Positions 38,628 to 47,782 of a stretch of DNA of 64,000 nt are shown in pieces. Positions within the stretch are counted from its first letter, which is position 1. The number at the start of each line of letters is the position of its first letter. The DNA lies in contig NZ_CANLBK010000005.1 in assembly GCF_947488835.1 (NCBI RefSeq), forward strand, positions 1-64,000. Direction: 5' to 3'. The translations under genes and the position numbers were made by a program. Origin of the DNA: an uncultured Marinobacter sp. (lineage in GTDB: Bacteria; Pseudomonadota; Gammaproteobacteria; Pseudomonadales; Oleiphilaceae). A model generated the notes under the pieces. It made no database searches, was not told the origin of the DNA, and worked only from the letters and a program-made list of their open reading frames with translations.

Positions 38628-38671
38628 AGCGGGCGCCGCACCTCATCGGTATAATGGCGCCCGCTTTGTTT
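38628..38671 (+). terminator. rpoD terminator with promoter box in its loop
   Basis: AGCGGGCGCC (38628-38637) and GGCGCCCGCT (38656-38665) make a perfect 10-base stem followed by TTGTTT. The 18-base loop ends with TATAAT (38650-38655). Confidence 0.85.
38650..38655 (+). promoter_or_regulatory. Candidate -10 box of tRNA-Ile2 promoter
   Basis: A perfect TATAAT sits 53 bases before the tRNA gene, followed by a GC-rich stretch (GGCGCCCGC) like the discriminators of stringently controlled promoters. The -35 region (about 38627-38632, TAGCGG) is poor, so the promoter is a candidate only. Confidence 0.5.
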
Positions 38672-38708
38672 GCCCTTCCGGGAACCCCCAAAGCGAACAC
38701 TGCATTTC

Positions 38709-38785
<77 letters not shown>

Positions 38786-38797
38786 TATTTTAACGTC

Positions 38798-38828
38798 AAA
38801 GCCTGCTTTCGAGCGGGCTTTGTTGTTT
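38798..38828 (+). terminator. Terminator after tRNA-Ile2
   Basis: AAAGCCTGCT (38798-38807) pairs with AGCGGGCTTT (38812-38821), one wobble, with a TTCG tetraloop, followed by GTTGTTT. It ends the tRNA transcript. Confidence 0.85.
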
Positions 38829-39149
38829 ATGGCGCGTCCTCAGATCATTGTTCGTGACATCTTATTCACGTCAGATCTGCCCCCGAAATTATTTTATTTC
38901 AATCACTTGAGCGCACTCGCAAACCCCAATTACGCGCCGGTGGTGTCCTGCAGCCTGCATCTATTGCGAATCAGTCACCGTTGATGGCCAGCTGACTGCT
39001 AAACTTAGGAACAGGTGCGCATGGCACTCCGCAGTTTTACGGTGTTCTCACCGTTCATGGTAAGTGTCCGTCAACCCTGACGGCAGGTTGGTATTCGTGC
39101 AGTCCACACTTTCCTGCAGAGCAGTTATATCGCCGAAAGGAGATCGTGC
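38829..39149. other. Intergenic region before DUF4398 lipoprotein gene
   Basis: About 320 bases without a gene. Near its end are two small perfect hairpins, ACGGTG-TTCT-CACCGT (39039-39054) and CCGTCA-ACCC-TGACGG (39068-39083), 13 bases apart. Their role is unknown; they may be leader structures or protein-binding sites. I did not find a clear promoter. Confidence 0.5.
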
Positions 39150-39524
39150 ATGAAAACACATAAATCGATGTTGTACACCGCCGGTATCGCCGGACTACTA
39201 CTTACTTTGGGTGGTTGCGCCAGCCCTGGCGAGCCGCCGGATTCCGAGCTTCAGTCCGCAGAGAGTTCCCTCCAGCAGGCCGTTGCCGCAGACGCTCGGG
39301 AATTCGAGCCGGTTCTGCTCAATAATGCCCAGAACAAAGTCGCTGACGCTAAAAAGCTAATCGAACAGGAAAAATATCCGCAAGCTGAGCGACTGCTGGA
39401 GCAAGCCGCTGTAGATGCTCAACTTGCAAGCGCGCGCTCAGATACAGCAAAGGCGAAACACGCGGTAGAGGAGATCAATAGCAACATTGAATCTCTGCGC
39501 CAGCAAATCAATCAAGACCAGTAA
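39150..39524 (+). CDS. DUF4398 lipoprotein
   Basis: A 124-residue lipoprotein with signal ending LGGC (cysteine about residue 24) and a helical DUF4398 domain rich in Ala, Gln and Glu. The ribosome-binding site AAAGGAG precedes ATG 39150. Function unknown; it forms a pair with the next gene, which carries a related helical region plus an OmpA domain, so both probably act in the periplasm at the envelope. Confidence 0.85.
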   Translation: MKTHKSMLYTAGIAGLLLTLGGCASPGEPPDSELQSAESSLQQAVAADAREFEPVLLNNAQNKVADAKKLIEQEKYPQAERLLEQAAVDAQLASARSDTAKAKHAVEEINSNIESLRQQINQDQ

Positions 39525-39550
39525 CCGCCCGGCGTGAAAAGGAGACTGTT

Positions 39551-40360
39551 ATGAACAAACGCAACATAACATTGGGCATGGCGATGGGCTTGTCCGCAAT
39601 GCTTGCTGGCTGCGCCTCAACGCCGCAGGAAAATGCAATGGTAAATGAAGCCCGCGCATCCTATGCCAAGATAAAAGATGACCCGGATGTTGCTCGCAGT
39701 GGCGACCGCCAATTGCGCAGCGCACGGGATGAGTTAACCCGAGCCGAGACTCTGCTGGAGGAAGGCGAAGATACCTCGCGCATTGAGCACGCTGCCTATC
39801 TTTCCAATCGTCACGCTCAGATTGCCAGTGAGCAAGCAGAACGCGCCAGGCTACAAAAGCAGATTGATTCTGCAGAGGAACGCCGACGTACACTCATGCT
39901 GGACGAGCGCTCCGACGAGGCGGCCCGCGCCCAAAGAGAAGCCGAAATGCTGCGCAAAAGAATGGAAGAACTGCAAGCAGAGCGCACAGATCGGGGCATG
40001 GTACTCACCTTGGGTGATGTGCTCTTCGACCTCAACAAGGCAGACTTGAAACCATCTGGAGAACAAACTATAGGGCGTCTTGCAGAGTTCATGAGGGAGT
40101 ATGAAGACCGGAGAGTCCGCGTGGAAGGCTACACCGATAGCACCGGTGCCGCGAGTTACAACCAGACCCTATCCGAGCGGCGCGCTCAGTCAGTGAGTGA
40201 TGCCCTGGTGTCCCAAGGTATTAATCGCAGCCGAGTCGAAACCAAAGGTTTTGGTGAGCAACACCCTGTAACGAGCAACGACACCTCCGCTGGCCGCCAA
40301 CAAAATCGCCGCGTAGAGATTGTGATCTCCGACAAGGAAGGCAAGATCGAGACGCGGTAA
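39551..40360 (+). CDS. DUF4398-OmpA lipoprotein
   Basis: A 269-residue protein with a lipoprotein signal (LAGC, cysteine about residue 22), an N-terminal DUF4398-like region, a coiled coil (about 85-150) and a C-terminal OmpA-like peptidoglycan-binding domain (VLFDLNKADL, VEGYTDSTG, NRRVEIVI). It probably links outer membrane and cell wall. A ribosome-binding site AAAGGAG precedes the ATG. It is 26 bases after the DUF4398 gene. Confidence 0.9.
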   Translation: MNKRNITLGMAMGLSAMLAGCASTPQENAMVNEARASYAKIKDDPDVARSGDRQLRSARDELTRAETLLEEGEDTSRIEHAAYLSNRHAQIASEQAERARLQKQIDSAEERRRTLMLDERSDEAARAQREAEMLRKRMEELQAERTDRGMVLTLGDVLFDLNKADLKPSGEQTIGRLAEFMREYEDRRVRVEGYTDSTGAASYNQTLSERRAQSVSDALVSQGINRSRVETKGFGEQHPVTSNDTSAGRQQNRRVEIVISDKEGKIETR

Positions 40361-40702
40361 AGCCAGCACAACCGCTTGTAAATCTAACCAGGGGGGGAGA
40401 CGGTCCTCCCCCCTCTTTCCAGATAACCCCGCCTCTTGTTTACCGCCTTTGCCTCCTATATTCCAAAACCAGACAAAATTAATAAACTCTTACCTACTGA
40501 ATTAACAGGCATTTTTTGAACCAATGCACCGAAAATGGTCATTCCGCCATGATACCGTGTCAAAAATGCCAACGTCCTAAAAGGACAAGCGCCCTACACT
40601 GTCAGGTCAATGAACGTACCAGCCGTTACTTAATCGTCCACCTGCGAGTTGATGAGCATACGGCCAGAGTATAAAAACAACGCAATAAAATGGAGTGTAT
40701 CA
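40361..40702. other. Intergenic region before FadL-type gene
   Basis: About 340 bases. A G/C-rich inverted repeat at 40391-40415 (G-run against C-run, with TCTTTCC after) is a likely terminator of the lipoprotein pair. I saw no convincing sigma70 promoter or operator; the region is A/T-rich over about 40440-40570. Confidence 0.5.
40391..40418 (+). terminator. Terminator of DUF4398/OmpA pair
   Basis: A G-rich arm (about 40391-40399) faces a C-rich arm (about 40406-40414) through a short loop, followed by a T/C-rich tail. It is not a perfect intrinsic terminator but is the only candidate. Confidence 0.5.
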
Positions 40703-42040
40703 ATGGTTCCCACCACCCGGTTTTCAGTACGGGCGCTGAGCCTAGCGGTTGCAGCTGTATCCACAACTTTCACCATGTCAGCATCTGCCAGCATGGGCAA
40801 CATTGGTACAACCTATGGCGTGATGCCCGTAGACGTTGCTACCGCCCAGTCTCTCTCCATGTTTAATGACCAGGTTTCCGCTACCTACTACAACCCGGCG
40901 GCACTTACCCGGGATGAGCGCGGCGAACTCACCTCTGGCCTGCTGCACGCTGAACAGGAACTTCGATCTGCAAATCCAAATGCAACTGGCGATGTGCTTT
41001 CCAGCTCTCCCAGTCAGCACGTATTAATTGGCATGAAAACCAACCTGGGTTCACTTACCCGGTTTGACCACCCGATTTATCTGGGCTTCATTGCCGGTGT
41101 TGAGAAATACGGCAAGGAAATGCTGGCCTTCGGATCGGAAACGTCGGAAACCGGCCAGTTCCTGCAAAACGGCAAAGAGCCGCTATTTCTGAACATTGGT
41201 GGCGCCACACCCATTTGGCGGGGTATCTCGGCCGGAGCCTCCGTTCGCATTACACTTGCAGCGGCGGCACAACTTAACGCGGTAACCGAGCTTAACGGCG
41301 ATTCCCGGCAGGAGCAGTTGACGGTCAACGCCGAGCCCACCCTGAAAACCATTCTTGGCACTAACATTGATTTTGGCAGCACATTTTGCGCTGACAACAG
41401 CTGTTTTCTCGATGGTTGGGAAGCCGCTTTCTCTTACCGCACCAAATCAGCAGCCAAGACTACCGTTGGCTCCAACATTGAGGTTCCGGGTATAACCGTC
41501 AGCGAGCCCCTGATTTTGGCGGTTTCCACTATTGATTCGTTCCAGCCCGAAACCTTTGTTTTTGGTACTCAGTACCGCGGCGATGGCTGGCGGGTTGGCG
41601 GCAGCATCGAGCAACAGAACTGGTCTGAGCTTGAACATGAGTTTTCCAAAGACAGCATTAAGGATCAGGAGGCCGTTCCTCCAGGCAACCGCATCGGTTT
41701 CAACGACACAATTGTTCCCCGCATCGGCGCCGAGTATCAGCTCAACGAGAACTTCGCTTTCCGTGGCGGTATCGCCTACGAAGAATCGCCTCTGAAAACC
41801 ACTAAAAACCCGGAACTGAACTATCTGGATACCGACAAAATAATCGTCGGGGTGGGTGTCAGCGCCACATACAACCGTACGCGCCTTTTGGCCTACCCGA
41901 TACGTTTGGACTTAGGCTATCAGTACCAACAACTACAAGAGCGGGACTTCACACTGGTCGACTATGACGGCAATGAAACCAGCGTCACGGCCGACGGTGA
42001 TATCCATGTAATCAGCGGCTCCATCACCCTGAAGTTCTGA
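40703..42040 (+). CDS. FadL/TodX-family outer-membrane channel
   Basis: A 445-residue outer-membrane beta-barrel protein with a signal peptide ending near SASA (about residue 30) and the FadL-type N-terminal NPAALTR segment. These proteins carry long-chain fatty acids, alkanes or aromatics inward. Start ATG 40703 follows GGAG by seven bases; an earlier ATG at 40649 lacks that support. It is followed 13 bases later by a large lipoprotein gene. In Marinobacter a FadL-family protein is part of an alkane-uptake pair, so hydrophobic uptake is a reasonable inference; substrate unknown. Confidence 0.88.
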   Translation: MVPTTRFSVRALSLAVAAVSTTFTMSASASMGNIGTTYGVMPVDVATAQSLSMFNDQVSATYYNPAALTRDERGELTSGLLHAEQELRSANPNATGDVLSSSPSQHVLIGMKTNLGSLTRFDHPIYLGFIAGVEKYGKEMLAFGSETSETGQFLQNGKEPLFLNIGGATPIWRGISAGASVRITLAAAAQLNAVTELNGDSRQEQLTVNAEPTLKTILGTNIDFGSTFCADNSCFLDGWEAAFSYRTKSAAKTTVGSNIEVPGITVSEPLILAVSTIDSFQPETFVFGTQYRGDGWRVGGSIEQQNWSELEHEFSKDSIKDQEAVPPGNRIGFNDTIVPRIGAEYQLNENFAFRGGIAYEESPLKTTKNPELNYLDTDKIIVGVGVSATYNRTRLLAYPIRLDLGYQYQQLQERDFTLVDYDGNETSVTADGDIHVISGSITLKF

Positions 42041-42053
42041 GGAGAAGCAGGTC

Positions 42054-45000
42054 ATGAAAAAACTTAAAACATTAGCCTTGGTTCCTGCCATTTTGCTGGC
42101 AGCTTGTGGTGGGGACGAACAGAGCGTTAAAGAAAGAGCTACGCCCGGGTCGTTGGTTTATTCCTACCCGACCGATGGGCAGGCAGGTGTAAGCCCGAAA
42201 GCTGACATCGTTTTACGCTTCAGCCACGCGATTGTGGATGATGAAACAGACATTGCCGATAAGATCGAGCTAGCCTCAAGCGGCAGCGTTCCGGCGTTTA
42301 CCGTGAAAAAGATCGACGGTGGAAAAAGCCTGAAACTGGAAATTGCTGATGGGCAAAAGCTGGGCAGCCGAGCGGATTATTCCCTTACCTTCAACACACC
42401 TCTCAACGCTGAAGGCGGCAGACTTGTCGACACACCCAACGCTGTTGGAGATGAGGGCATCCAGTTTAATACCCGAGGAGAGCTTAGCGGTAGTGCTGGC
42501 CTGGCCAACACGTCTGATAGCTTCGCTGTCGCATGGCAAGTGCCCGATAATGATGGGCTTTTCCAGACGATGAACTTTTCCACCTTCCGCCTGGCCATGA
42601 CTCAACCGGTTCACCCTGAATGGCAAACACTTGGGGGCTCCATTGAGCTTTTGGACAAACATGGAGAAGCGGTGCCCGCCACTGTACTGGTGAAAGGCAA
42701 CCGAATTACCGTTGACCCTTGTCTCACAGAGCAAAAAATCGACTGCGGAAGTCGCGCAGACGTATTGAGCGCCGGCCAAACCTATACGCTCAAGCTCGAT
42801 AACATTGCCAGCCTGACGAATGGCCCAGATGGCACCCGATACAGCGAAGAGTTTAACTTCACACCACGCGCCACAGGCCCAACCGCGGTATTGGCTCAGG
42901 ACGCAATAGACTCAATTGACGGAAGGTACTCCTCCATATTGAATGGCCAAGCCATTAACGGGGTAGTGCTTAACTCCGTACTACAGGGCGTTACTGATTC
43001 ATCACAGCAAACCGGCTCACTGTTTGCCGAGCTAGGGCATGCACCCTCCTTTGCCGCGGATGAAGCAATACCTTTGCGAATTCCCAAAGGCAGTGTGCTG
43101 GAGAGCACCAGCTTGAGCATTAAGGTTGGCGGTACAGTTCAGGCTTTGAACATAGATGATGGCAGCCCCCAGGAAACCGGCACCATCAAGGTTACCATGC
43201 TGTCTGACGCCTCTGGCTACATGACACCCAACGCCTATACCAACGAAAAAACAGCACCTCGCCACATCACACTGTTTATGGACGTTTCCATGAACACTGA
43301 GGAAAAAATGCCTAACGCCGCCCTTTCCCAGGATTTAATGGGCGTAGAGCTTCGGGGCATCGTGCGCGTTAAGGATGGTGTGCTGACAATCGATGCCATA
43401 GGTATGGTTGAACCAAACCTGTTGGGCCAGGAATACACAGACTCAACCATCGCATTCCACCTGCAGGCTAACATGGATGGGAAAGGCCTTGATGCGGCAG
43501 ACGAGTGGGAAGCCACCCGCGATCAAGCACCTCCCCAACTGGTTAGTTGGATGCCAGGCGCAGAAGATGCCAAGCCTGCAACACGTCAGTCTATGCATCG
43601 CCCAGGTGACCCGGTAATTCTGTTCTTCGATGAGCCTCTGGACCCTGCGTCAATCTCCGCAGGTGTCAAACTCTATGCCGATGGCCAAGAACTGACTGTA
43701 GCCAACGGCGTGCTCAACACCGCACTCGACGGGACAGCCTTAACACTGAATCCGGAAGGCGGCTTGAAGCCAGGTGTTCAATACAGGGTTTCGGCTCCCG
43801 GTTTGATCGATTTGGCCGGAAACCCCTTCGTATTGGCGGATGATTTATCGTTCAGCCTCGATGGCCAACGCGATGTGCTCGCCAATGCACCGCCTCTGGC
43901 GCTAACCACCTACCCTGGCTATCCATGCGAAGCCGACCACACACAGCTGGATCTGGAAGCGGGTGTGTTGGGTAAATGCTGGACAGCAAAAGATAACCGG
44001 GGTGACGTACTACCAGTTAGCAAAATGCCGGATGATCGGCCGATCACCGTTGTCTTTTCACAACCCATGGATCTTGATTCGATACGCTTGAACGAAACCT
44101 TCATCGTCCAAAAGGTTGATAGCGATGGGAATGATGTAGAACCAATCACTGGTCGTCTAGAAAAAAACAACCAGCGTGTGCGCTTCTATCCGGATCAGCC
44201 TTGGGAAGTAGGTGCATTCTACCAGTACACACTGGTCTCCAGGAGAGGCGACGACTCCACGGCAGGCTCAGCGTATTCCAACTATTGCGATATGAGCGTG
44301 CCTCAATCCATCTGTGGTACAAACGCTTATCCGCTCAAAGCGGATTTGCTGGAAGGTTTGAATGGCGGCTGGGGAAATGGAGAAACCCCATATAACCCCA
44401 TGAAGATCTACTTCCAGGGCGCTGAAGCAAAAGATTCAGTATTCACAGCCTTGCGGAATCTTCCCATTCGCGACACCAATGCCAACTTCAACATCGACTG
44501 TGGTTCCAACGATGACCCTGATTGCCTTGAGCCCTTTGCTCATGAGTATAAGGACCCAGCAGACGTCACGGACAGCACCCATGTAAGCGGATGGTTGCCT
44601 TCAGCAAACTCAACAAAACTGAGCGTCGTAAATAACAAGGCCAAGCTGACGGCTCTTGGAATCCCTAGTCAAATCCCGGCTCGCGTCGGATGTAAGAATG
44701 ACGAGCGATGCCCGAAAGACAAGTTCATCTACCAAACCTATGCGCTGAATAGCGAAGTCATAGGCCCAGGTACCTGGACCGACCCGGCGACGGGCACCGA
44801 GGAAGATGCAATCCTTGTTGAGCTGTATCCAACTCTGCTGGCTACGAGTTCAATCGACACTTACGTTGATCTGGGAATACTGGAAGCTGATGTTCCTACA
44901 AACACCCAGATCATTCGGATGCGCTATTCAGAAGACCCGAGCTGTGCTGGACAAAACGGTTGTCCTCGCAATCAGTTGATAAAGGGCGCAATCGTGACGG

Positions 45001-45305
45001 TTGATGGAAAGCCAGTATTCAAAACACGAGCGGAGTTGATGCTTGATGCTCCCGAAATGAAAATTACTGCCGACGGCCCGCACGACCTTTACGCCCGGCC
45101 CTTCTACTTTGATCTAGAGGGCGATGTTACCTTCTTCGATGATGGTCGCATGCAGATCGAGCAACGCAATACGAACCTGGTAGATATCAAGGTTGAGGCC
45201 AAACCTTTGGGCCTCATTATCGACCTGCCTCTGCAGATCCCTGTGGGTGGTACCTACCTCAACTTCATTACAAATCCTGTTAAGGATCTTCCCGCCGTGC
45301 AGTAA
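42054..45305 (+). CDS. Large Ig-like lipoprotein paired with FadL
   Basis: A 1083-residue lipoprotein with lipobox LAAC (cysteine about residue 18). Two or more SbsA-type Ig-like regions occur (for example PTDGQAGVSPKADIVLRFS near 39, and SMHRPGDPVILFFDEPLDP near 515). The remainder is beta-rich, with several Cys pairs toward the C-terminus. It resembles the lipoproteins found beside FadL homologues in other marine gammaproteobacteria (VolA-like), but I see no GXSXG lipase motif, so it is probably an uptake or surface partner rather than a lipase. ATG 42054 follows AGGAG. Confidence 0.8.
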   Translation: MKKLKTLALVPAILLAACGGDEQSVKERATPGSLVYSYPTDGQAGVSPKADIVLRFSHAIVDDETDIADKIELASSGSVPAFTVKKIDGGKSLKLEIADGQKLGSRADYSLTFNTPLNAEGGRLVDTPNAVGDEGIQFNTRGELSGSAGLANTSDSFAVAWQVPDNDGLFQTMNFSTFRLAMTQPVHPEWQTLGGSIELLDKHGEAVPATVLVKGNRITVDPCLTEQKIDCGSRADVLSAGQTYTLKLDNIASLTNGPDGTRYSEEFNFTPRATGPTAVLAQDAIDSIDGRYSSILNGQAINGVVLNSVLQGVTDSSQQTGSLFAELGHAPSFAADEAIPLRIPKGSVLESTSLSIKVGGTVQALNIDDGSPQETGTIKVTMLSDASGYMTPNAYTNEKTAPRHITLFMDVSMNTEEKMPNAALSQDLMGVELRGIVRVKDGVLTIDAIGMVEPNLLGQEYTDSTIAFHLQANMDGKGLDAADEWEATRDQAPPQLVSWMPGAEDAKPATRQSMHRPGDPVILFFDEPLDPASISAGVKLYADGQELTVANGVLNTALDGTALTLNPEGGLKPGVQYRVSAPGLIDLAGNPFVLADDLSFSLDGQRDVLANAPPLALTTYPGYPCEADHTQLDLEAGVLGKCWTAKDNRGDVLPVSKMPDDRPITVVFSQPMDLDSIRLNETFIVQKVDSDGNDVEPITGRLEKNNQRVRFYPDQPWEVGAFYQYTLVSRRGDDSTAGSAYSNYCDMSVPQSICGTNAYPLKADLLEGLNGGWGNGETPYNPMKIYFQGAEAKDSVFTALRNLPIRDTNANFNIDCGSNDDPDCLEPFAHEYKDPADVTDSTHVSGWLPSANSTKLSVVNNKAKLTALGIPSQIPARVGCKNDERCPKDKFIYQTYALNSEVIGPGTWTDPATGTEEDAILVELYPTLLATSSIDTYVDLGILEADVPTNTQIIRMRYSEDPSCAGQNGCPRNQLIKGAIVTVDGKPVFKTRAELMLDAPEMKITADGPHDLYARPFYFDLEGDVTFFDDGRMQIEQRNTNLVDIKVEAKPLGLIIDLPLQIPVGGTYLNFITNPVKDLPAVQ

Positions 45306-45332
45306 AGCTGCCGCGGTACTCTTAAGGCCAAT

Positions 45333-45358
45333 GGCCAGTCTCCGGACTGGCCTTTTTT
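45333..45358 (+). terminator. Terminator of FadL-lipoprotein operon
   Basis: GGCCAGTC-TCCG-GACTGGCC (45333-45352) is a perfect 8-base stem with a tetraloop, followed by six T. It is the strongest intrinsic terminator of this part. Confidence 0.93.
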
Positions 45359-45465
45359 GTGCCCATAACAATGACCCAGAGTTTCCCACCACAGCTAATT
45401 TCCTGCTAATCTGGTTGCACAATGAAACCCAACCTGTAACAACAAGAACATCAGGAGAGACCTTC

Positions 45466-47763
45466 ATGCAAAACGGCACTCATTACCGCACCTGTCACTT
45501 ATGCGAAGCCATGTGCGGCGTTGCCATTGATGTGAAGGAGGGGCGCATTGCGTCAATTCGTGGAGACGACAAGGATCCCCTGAGCCGGGGCCATATTTGC
45601 CCCAAGGCGGTGGCCCTACAGGATCTACATGAAGATCCTGAGCGCTTGCGCAAGCCGGTTCGTAAAACCGCCAATGGCTGGCAAGAGATTGAGTGGGATG
45701 AAGCCTTCTCAATCGTGGCTGAAAAGCTGCACGGAACCCGCACAACCCACGGCCGCAACAGTATTGGCGTGTACCTTGGCAACCCAAATGCCCACAACCA
45801 CAGCTCATTAATCGCCACCATGCCGTTTCTACGGGCCATCGGCTCCCAGAATCGTTTTTCTGCCACCTCCAATGACCAGCTTCCCCACATGCTGGCAAGC
45901 CTGGAGATGTTCGGCCATCAGGTTCTGTTCCCCATACCGGATATCGACCATACAGATTTGTTTATCTGTATTGGTGGCAACCCGATGGCGTCCAACGGCA
46001 GCCTGATGACGGTGCCGGATTTCCGTGGCCGGCTGAAAGCGCTTAAAAAGCGCGGCGGTAAAATGATTGTGGTGGATCCCAGGCGCACAGAAACCGCCAA
46101 GCAGGCCGAGGAATTTCATTATATTCGCCCTGGCACCGATGCATTTTTGCTGATGGCCATGGTGAACACGCTGTTTTCAGGAGGGCTGATCCATCCAGGG
46201 CCGACAGAGCATCTTATAAAAGACCTGGATCTTTTGCGCCTGGCATCCATGCCCTTTACACCCGAAGCTGTAGCCCAACGCACAGGCATTGCAGCGGCAA
46301 CCATACGGGATCTTGCTCAACAGCTTGCAGACACGCCAAAAGCCGCACTTTACACCCGCATGGGCACCAGCACCCAAACGTTCGGAAGCATCACAACCTG
46401 GCTGGCGTACTGCCTGAACATTCTTACCGGCAAACTGGACACCGTAGGCGGCGTGATGTTTACCCAGCCAGCCATCGATCTGATCGCCCTGGGCGCCATG
46501 TCTGGTCAGCGAGGGCACTTTGGCGCTCGCCACAGCCGGGTTAAGGGGTTGCCGGAGTTTGCTGGAGAATATCCGTCCAGCACCATGGCTGATGAAATAC
46601 TCACACCGGGCGACGGGCAAATCCGTGCCTTCGTGACCGTTGCCGGCAACCCGGTGCTTTCCAGCCCGAACGGGCGCCGACTGGACGATGCCTTTAACGG
46701 GCTGGATTTTATGGTATCGGTGGATTACTACATTAACGAAACTACTCGTCATGCCGACATTATTCTGCCGCCCACCGCCGTGCTCGAGCGCAGCCACTAC
46801 GACATTATTTTCAACCTGCTGGCCGTTCGCAATGTATCGAAATACAGCGAAGCACTGTTTGATGCTGGCCCGGACAGCCGACATGACTGGCAGATTCTGC
46901 TGGAGTTGGCGCATAGACTTGAGAAGCTGCGCAAGGGTGGCAAACTGCCGATCCGTTCCGAGTTGGGCTGGCAAGCGTTCAAACGCGCAGGCCCTGACAC
47001 CATCGTTGATATGCTTCTGCGTACCGGGCCTTATGGCACAGATACAGGGCGCGCCCGTGGGGTACTGGAGCCCGCGACGAAACGGATTCTGGAACTGCTG
47101 CCCAAGCAACATCCTTTGCGAGGCCTTGCCGAACTATGTTCTCTCAACCCCCAGTGGCAGAAACTTCCTAAAGGGCTTTCCCTAAAGCGATTAAAGGAGC
47201 ACCCCAGCGGGATTGATCTCGGCGCTCTGAGGCCCGCGCTGCCCGGCCGGCTGTTCACCCGGGATGGAAAGATTAACCTGGCTCCCCGGCGCTATCTGAA
47301 AGACGTAGAACGCCTGCACCAGCAACTCTCTGTTCCGGAATCTCCTGGCGAGCTGCTACTGATTGGGCGGCGCCATATTCGCAGCAACAACTCATGGATG
47401 CACAACAGCCACCGTCTGGTGAAAGGCAAAGACCGCTGTACCCTGCTGGTCCACCCGGACGACGCCAACCGTTTGGGGCTTAACGAAGGCGGCAGCGCCG
47501 AGGTCCGCGCCGATGACCGTTTGGTGATAATGCCGGTGGAAATTACTGAAGACATCATGCCCGGTGTGGTTTCCATTCCCCATGGTTGGGGTCATAACCG
47601 CCACGGAACCCGGCAGTCCACGGCGACGGCCCATGCTGGCACCAGTATCAACGATGTGTTGAGTGATGAATTAACCGACCCGGTGGCGGGTACTTCCGTA
47701 TTGAATGGTCAGCCAGTAACTGTCAAAGTCTGCCAACCAGAACAGCAACCTGCACTCGCCTGA
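45466..47763 (+). CDS. Molybdopterin-dependent oxidoreductase, unknown substrate
   Basis: A 765-residue member of the DMSO-reductase/formate dehydrogenase superfamily. The N-terminal [4Fe-4S] site is Cys10-x2-Cys13-x3-Cys17-x27-Cys45; bis-MGD-binding segments (GGNPMASNG, TVAGNPVLSSP and a C-terminal cofactor domain near 620-760) follow. No signal peptide, so cytoplasmic. In an ungapped hand alignment the residue at the usual molybdenum-ligand position is Asp137 rather than Cys, Sec or Ser. Start ATG 45466 follows AGGAG. A longer frame from 45193 crosses a terminator and is wrong. Confidence 0.85.
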   Translation: MQNGTHYRTCHLCEAMCGVAIDVKEGRIASIRGDDKDPLSRGHICPKAVALQDLHEDPERLRKPVRKTANGWQEIEWDEAFSIVAEKLHGTRTTHGRNSIGVYLGNPNAHNHSSLIATMPFLRAIGSQNRFSATSNDQLPHMLASLEMFGHQVLFPIPDIDHTDLFICIGGNPMASNGSLMTVPDFRGRLKALKKRGGKMIVVDPRRTETAKQAEEFHYIRPGTDAFLLMAMVNTLFSGGLIHPGPTEHLIKDLDLLRLASMPFTPEAVAQRTGIAAATIRDLAQQLADTPKAALYTRMGTSTQTFGSITTWLAYCLNILTGKLDTVGGVMFTQPAIDLIALGAMSGQRGHFGARHSRVKGLPEFAGEYPSSTMADEILTPGDGQIRAFVTVAGNPVLSSPNGRRLDDAFNGLDFMVSVDYYINETTRHADIILPPTAVLERSHYDIIFNLLAVRNVSKYSEALFDAGPDSRHDWQILLELAHRLEKLRKGGKLPIRSELGWQAFKRAGPDTIVDMLLRTGPYGTDTGRARGVLEPATKRILELLPKQHPLRGLAELCSLNPQWQKLPKGLSLKRLKEHPSGIDLGALRPALPGRLFTRDGKINLAPRRYLKDVERLHQQLSVPESPGELLLIGRRHIRSNNSWMHNSHRLVKGKDRCTLLVHPDDANRLGLNEGGSAEVRADDRLVIMPVEITEDIMPGVVSIPHGWGHNRHGTRQSTATAHAGTSINDVLSDELTDPVAGTSVLNGQPVTVKVCQPEQQPALA

Positions 47764-47782
47764 ACCAGACTGGGAGAACAAC

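Noticed and set aside
45193..45465. N-terminal extension of the molybdoenzyme frame
   Set aside because: Overlaps the end of the lipoprotein gene and a strong terminator; ATG 45466 has a proper ribosome-binding site.
46177..47112. 311-codon minus-strand frame opposite the molybdoenzyme
   Set aside because: Antisense shadow; no domain or ribosome-binding site.
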